Shown here piece after piece: positions 61,457-64,000 of a stretch of 64,000 bases of DNA. The position numbers and the translations under genes are program-made. Every line of letters begins with the position of its first letter. Within the stretch, counting starts at the first letter, position 1. Source of the stretch: Gemmatales bacterium (lineage in GTDB: Bacteria > Planctomycetota > Planctomycetia > Gemmatales > Gemmataceae); the NCBI GenBank assembly GCA_026004675.1, contig BPJP01000005.1, forward strand, positions 186,001 to 250,000, read 5' to 3'. Below the pieces are notes generated by a model. It had not been told where the DNA came from. It made no database searches and saw only the letters and a program-made list of their open reading frames with translations.

Positions 61457-62437
61457 ATGCCCGCGATCAACAACAGTCGCCGAACTCCCTTGAGGCTGTT
61501 TCTCGACAGCCCGACGCCGAGGCTTTACGACCGCACCGTGGAAACCGTCCAGCTGACGATTCGCAGCGGCCATGATATGCTCCCGACGGCAAGGCTCGGG
61601 CAAATCATCGGCGACCAGCTAGAGCGCGCGATCTACACCCCCTTGAAGACGGTCGCGGATGAGTTCGGGCTCTACCTCGACTTCAAGCACGAGCGTCCCG
61701 CGCGTGGAGGAAGGAGGGCGGTCGCGTGGAAGGACAAGTACGGAAATGTCCACGACCTCGACTACGTACTGGAGGAAGGCGGCAGCGAGGATGTCCTCGG
61801 GCGCCCTCGTGCCTTCATCGAGTCCGCGTGGCGCCGCTACACGAAGCACTCCAGGAACAAGGCACAGGAGATTCAGGGTGCCATCGCTCCGTTGGCGGAG
61901 ACATACCACGATTGCCACCCGTTCTTGGGCGCGATCCTTGCTGGGGAGTACACTGAAGGCTCACTCGCTCAGCTCCGCTCGCACAAGTTCAACCTAGTCT
62001 ACTGCCGCTACGACACGATCGTCCAAGCATTCGCGACGGAAGGAGTGGACGTTTCCACAGAAGAGGACACGAGTGAAGTCGAATTGCAACGGAAGGTCGA
62101 GTCCTTCGACAAGCTCTCGGAGGCCCAACGCGAGAACATTGCGTACAAGATTCGTGAGCTAAACGCGGCTGAGTTCAAGGCCTTCTTCGCCGCGCTGAGG
62201 GCTTGCTTGGACCGCAGGATCGAGCACGTCTTCGTTCTAACACTGTCGGGACTTTCGCGGCAGCTCGAATCGATCGAGGATGCCGTGCGTTTCGTCGAGG
62301 AGAACGACGAGGAGGCACCTGTGTCCGAATTCATACGCTACGAGCTGACCATCAGATACACGAACGGGGACGAGGTTAGAGGTAGCTTCCGCGAGAAATC
62401 TAAGGCTATCGGCTTTCTTCGGTCACTTGAACTATGA
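61457..62437 (+). CDS. Cassette protein, predicted PD-(D/E)XK-type nuclease
   Basis: A 326-residue protein; the ATG at 61457 is preferred over a TTG nine codons earlier. The N-terminal half has a restriction-enzyme-like core: DLDYVLEEGG (Asp), then PRAFIESAWRRYTKHSRNKA (Glu followed by a basic cluster), then EIQGAIAPLAETY. Type II restriction-like proteins have comparable FIE-x-AWRRYTKHSRNKAQEI segments in my memory, but no methylase accompanies it. The C-terminal 120 residues are helical with no family. It is the first visible cassette gene and ends 24 bases before attC 1. A defence nuclease is the best guess. Confidence 0.65.
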   Translation: MPAINNSRRTPLRLFLDSPTPRLYDRTVETVQLTIRSGHDMLPTARLGQIIGDQLERAIYTPLKTVADEFGLYLDFKHERPARGGRRAVAWKDKYGNVHDLDYVLEEGGSEDVLGRPRAFIESAWRRYTKHSRNKAQEIQGAIAPLAETYHDCHPFLGAILAGEYTEGSLAQLRSHKFNLVYCRYDTIVQAFATEGVDVSTEEDTSEVELQRKVESFDKLSEAQRENIAYKIRELNAAEFKAFFAALRACLDRRIEHVFVLTLSGLSRQLESIEDAVRFVEENDEEAPVSEFIRYELTIRYTNGDEVRGSFREKSKAIGFLRSLEL

Positions 62438-62461
62438 GTCTGATGGAGTCGCGGCAAGACC

Positions 62462-62527
62462 GCCCAACAACCGGTTGCAGCGGACGGTCCGCTGCGCGGC
62501 CCGCCGCTGAACCGGAAGCCGTTAGCC
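62462..62527. mobile_element. attC recombination site 1
   Basis: A 66-base site with R'' box GCCCAAC (62462-62468) and R' box GTTAGCC (62521-62527). Inside, CCGGTTGCAGCGG pairs with CCGCTGAACCGG, leaving the extra unpaired G that marks the strand IntI uses. The centre shares GACGGTCCGCTGCGCGGC with attC 2. Confidence 0.82.
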
Positions 62528-62560
62528 TGACGCAACCTCGAATCGAACCGGAGAGAGACG

Positions 62561-63232
62561 GTGGACGAAACAGTTCGGCTGATGAGGCTGCAGATCGAGG
62601 GACGCTGGTCTGCCCATGAGCTTGGCCAAGTCCTCCTCAGTGTCAGCGATCTCTACAACCTTCGCCTCGTGCTCGAGGTCCTGAAGGAAGACTGGCACGA
62701 CCTCCATGAGATGTGGCACGAGATGCTTCACTTCCCGCCTTTCCGTCGGCGCTGGATGCGACGCGGCGGTCCGATTCCACCCCCATTCCTCTTCAGCGCA
62801 TATCCCTGGACTCCGGGCATCCCGGCTGACTCCGCAGACCTGCTTCGCCTCGCACGAGTCGTCTACCCAAACGAAGTCCTGGAGGTTCGCCGGATCCGCT
62901 ACGAGTCCCCAGGGGTTACGGACATCGCCGGCATCGGCGCGATCGTCGGACATATCAAGGACTTCATCCTGCGGATCATCGAGTATTGTTCGCAGCGACC
63001 ACAGCGGAATCTCGATAACGCCAGGCGAGAAGCCGAAGTCACCGCCATGCGAATTGAGAATGCTCAAAAGCTCGTAGCCCTTGCATCCGATTTAGGCTAC
63101 GATCGGGCAGAGGTTCGTAAGCTCGTGGGTTTCGTCGATACGAAGCAGGAGGTCATCATCCAGGTCGTGGATCTGGCCAAACTCGTAGGGGTGAGTGTGC
63201 TCGAGGGTGACGACTCCTCTTCGGCTGGATGA
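62561..63232 (+). CDS. Cassette protein of unknown function
   Basis: A 223-residue protein from GTG 62561 with GGAGAGAG upstream. Residues 1-60 are helical (VSDLYNLRLVLEVLKEDWHD), followed by a Pro-rich region (RRGGPIPPPFLFSAYPWTPG). A hydrophobic-rich helix (ITDIAGIGAIVGHIK-like: GVTDIAGIGAIVGHIKDFIL) and an amphipathic helix around 150-185 close the protein. I do not recognise a family. It fills the cassette between the two attC sites and ends 3 bases before attC 2. Confidence 0.65.
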   Translation: MDETVRLMRLQIEGRWSAHELGQVLLSVSDLYNLRLVLEVLKEDWHDLHEMWHEMLHFPPFRRRWMRRGGPIPPPFLFSAYPWTPGIPADSADLLRLARVVYPNEVLEVRRIRYESPGVTDIAGIGAIVGHIKDFILRIIEYCSQRPQRNLDNARREAEVTAMRIENAQKLVALASDLGYDRAEVRKLVGFVDTKQEVIIQVVDLAKLVGVSVLEGDDSSSAG

Positions 63233-63235
63233 GCA

Positions 63236-63299
63236 GGCTAACACGGCGCTGCACCTGACGGTCCGCTGCGCGGCCCGCAGGTGAACGCGGTCGTTACGC
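63236..63299. mobile_element. attC recombination site 2
   Basis: A 64-base site with R'' box GGCTAAC (63236-63242) and R' box GTTACGC (63293-63299). Arms GCGCTGCACCTG and CAGGTGAACGC pair with a one-base bulge. It has the same inner block as attC 1, so the two cassettes probably came from one integron. Confidence 0.8.
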
Positions 63300-63339
63300 C
63301 ACAACGAAAGCGGGAGTGTCTTCGCGGAGACTCAAAGCA

Positions 63340-63690
63340 GTGAACACAAACAAACTTGCCCTCGCCTGCATTGGCGTCACGCTTAGCCTCCTTGGCTGCG
63401 AGGAAAACCGCAGCACCAAGCAACCCGTACTGGTAAAGAAGCCCACCCTGACAAAAGCAGACGAGCAAATGAAGCTGCTCGATCTCCCGGAAGGCTCACA
63501 ACTTTGTTTTGGGAGGTCGATCGTTGTACCACACCAGTTGGCCGCGACGAAGACGAACATATCGCTCAACAGCACTTCTCAACCCCGTAAGACGGAGATC
63601 ACGATCGAATCTCGTCCCATCGTGATTGTCGAGGGTCATTTCTATCAACGAGCCGCCTCGGGTGAGCTTGGTCGTTCGGCGGCTTTCTGA
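63340..63690 (+). CDS. Cassette lipoprotein of unknown function
   Basis: A 116-residue protein from GTG 63340. The N-terminus LALACIGVTLSLLGCEENR is a lipoprotein signal with lipobox LLGC. The mature part has no recognised domain. It starts 46 bases after the attC 2 cut point and is followed after 15 bases by the DUF429-like gene, with no attC between them, so the third cassette seems to hold two genes. Confidence 0.6.
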   Translation: MNTNKLALACIGVTLSLLGCEENRSTKQPVLVKKPTLTKADEQMKLLDLPEGSQLCFGRSIVVPHQLAATKTNISLNSTSQPRKTEITIESRPIVIVEGHFYQRAASGELGRSAAF

Positions 63691-63705
63691 GGTGGATGGT
63701 CGCGC

Positions 63706-64000
63706 ATGTCGGTAACTTCTCCCAAATACGTTGGTATCGACTTCAGCGGCGACCAAACGCAGTGGAATCCGAACGCCAAAGCAAGCAACGTCTGGATTGC
63801 TGTGCTCGAGGAGCAAGTTGCTGGTTGTACGCTTGCCAGCCTTCAGCGCGTCCACCAGCTACCGGGACAAGGCAGACCCTTTGCCCGTCTCGCGGCATGG
63901 CTCGCGAATGGTGGCTTCTCCGCCGCAGCGATCGACGCACCGTTCTCGGTGCCGTGGTGGCTCTTCGGGCAAGGCCTTCCCGACCACGCTGCATTGCTGG
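63706..64000 (+). CDS. DUF429-like predicted nuclease (3' partial)
   Basis: The first 98 residues of a protein cut by the window edge. The start ATG follows GAGGTGG. The opening KYVGIDFSGDQ and the later AAIDAPFSVPWWLFG match the RNase-H-like DUF429 family, which has acidic residues in the GIDxSG and IDxPF segments. It is probably a cytoplasmic nuclease of unknown target. It lies in the same cassette as the lipoprotein or in the next one. Confidence 0.65.
   Translation, partial: MSVTSPKYVGIDFSGDQTQWNPNAKASNVWIAVLEEQVAGCTLASLQRVHQLPGQGRPFARLAAWLANGGFSAAAIDAPFSVPWWLFGQGLPDHAALL

Larger units (their letters stand above)
61421..64000 (+). mobile_element. Integron gene-cassette array (at least three cassettes)
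   Basis: Three or more genes, all on one strand, are separated by two attC sites with shared inner sequence. The codon use is richer in GAG, CTC and CGC than in the flanking genes. Each downstream gene begins 39-46 bases after its attC cut point, as normal for cassettes. The left limit is unclear: I see no attI, no attC and no integrase gene, so this could be the far end of a chromosomal integron or an array without integrase. The array runs off the right edge. Confidence 0.75.

Overview
The window looks like a chromosomal segment of a planctomycete, probably of the Gemmatales. It has mid-to-high GC, several GYF_2-domain proteins, a PIN/TRAM protein, many secreted proteins of planctomycete type, and an ArsC-family (seleno)protein whose sequence I recognise from that phylum. 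No rRNA or tRNA gene is visible, so the placement is an inference from protein content.

Layout. Positions 1-3400 hold an LPS-core-like cluster: two WaaP-type kinases and a GT4 glycosyltransferase. From 3.4 to 12 kb come a 1048-residue membrane protein, a TPR-like protein, a PIN/TRAM protein and an NtrB/NtrC-type two-component pair. From 12 to 19 kb are a frameshifted lipoprotein, a nitrilase-family hydrolase, a frameshifted C39-type protease, an SMP-30 protein, and an operon of an aminotransferase with a split sulfopyruvate/phosphonopyruvate decarboxylase. From 19 to 25 kb an M14 deacylase, an ATP-grasp protein and an Npt1-like transporter form an operon divergent from an AbgT transporter. 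From 25 to 33 kb are an oxidoreductase, a winged-helix/helicase-like pair with a degenerate Walker B, and a transglutaminase. From 33 to 40 kb an ExbB/TolQ-like protein and two ExbD-like coiled-coil proteins form an operon next to a HEAT-repeat protein.

The 40-53 kb part is mostly housekeeping: a short SecA, a DUF2064-type transferase, metK, a chalcone-isomerase-like protein, archaeal-type phosphoglycerate mutase, an FHA-GGDEF cyclase, a cytochrome b-cytochrome c fusion, a pterin dehydratase and a class I amidotransferase homologue without its catalytic residues. From 53.7 to 56.8 kb lies part of the anaerobic cobalamin pathway (CbiE/T, CbiG, CbiF). Next come an RRM protein, a Cys-Cys-Lys-Pro repeat protein, six copies of a 16-bp palindrome, and a MoeB-rhodanese/selenoprotein operon.

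Two discoveries stand out. First, the gene after moeB encodes a selenoprotein: an in-frame UGA sits in a U-x-x-C motif and is followed by a hairpin that fits a bacterial SECIS. A standard gene caller would lose the first 28 residues. Second, the last 2.6 kb is an integron gene-cassette array with two well-formed attC sites, carrying a predicted nuclease and proteins of unknown function.

A technical point affects the reading of the window. At least nine sites, in six genes, carry one apparent extra base, mostly in a homopolymer. Removing it restores a family-typical protein each time, including metK twice. All errors go in the same direction, which suggests sequencing or assembly insertions rather than gene decay.
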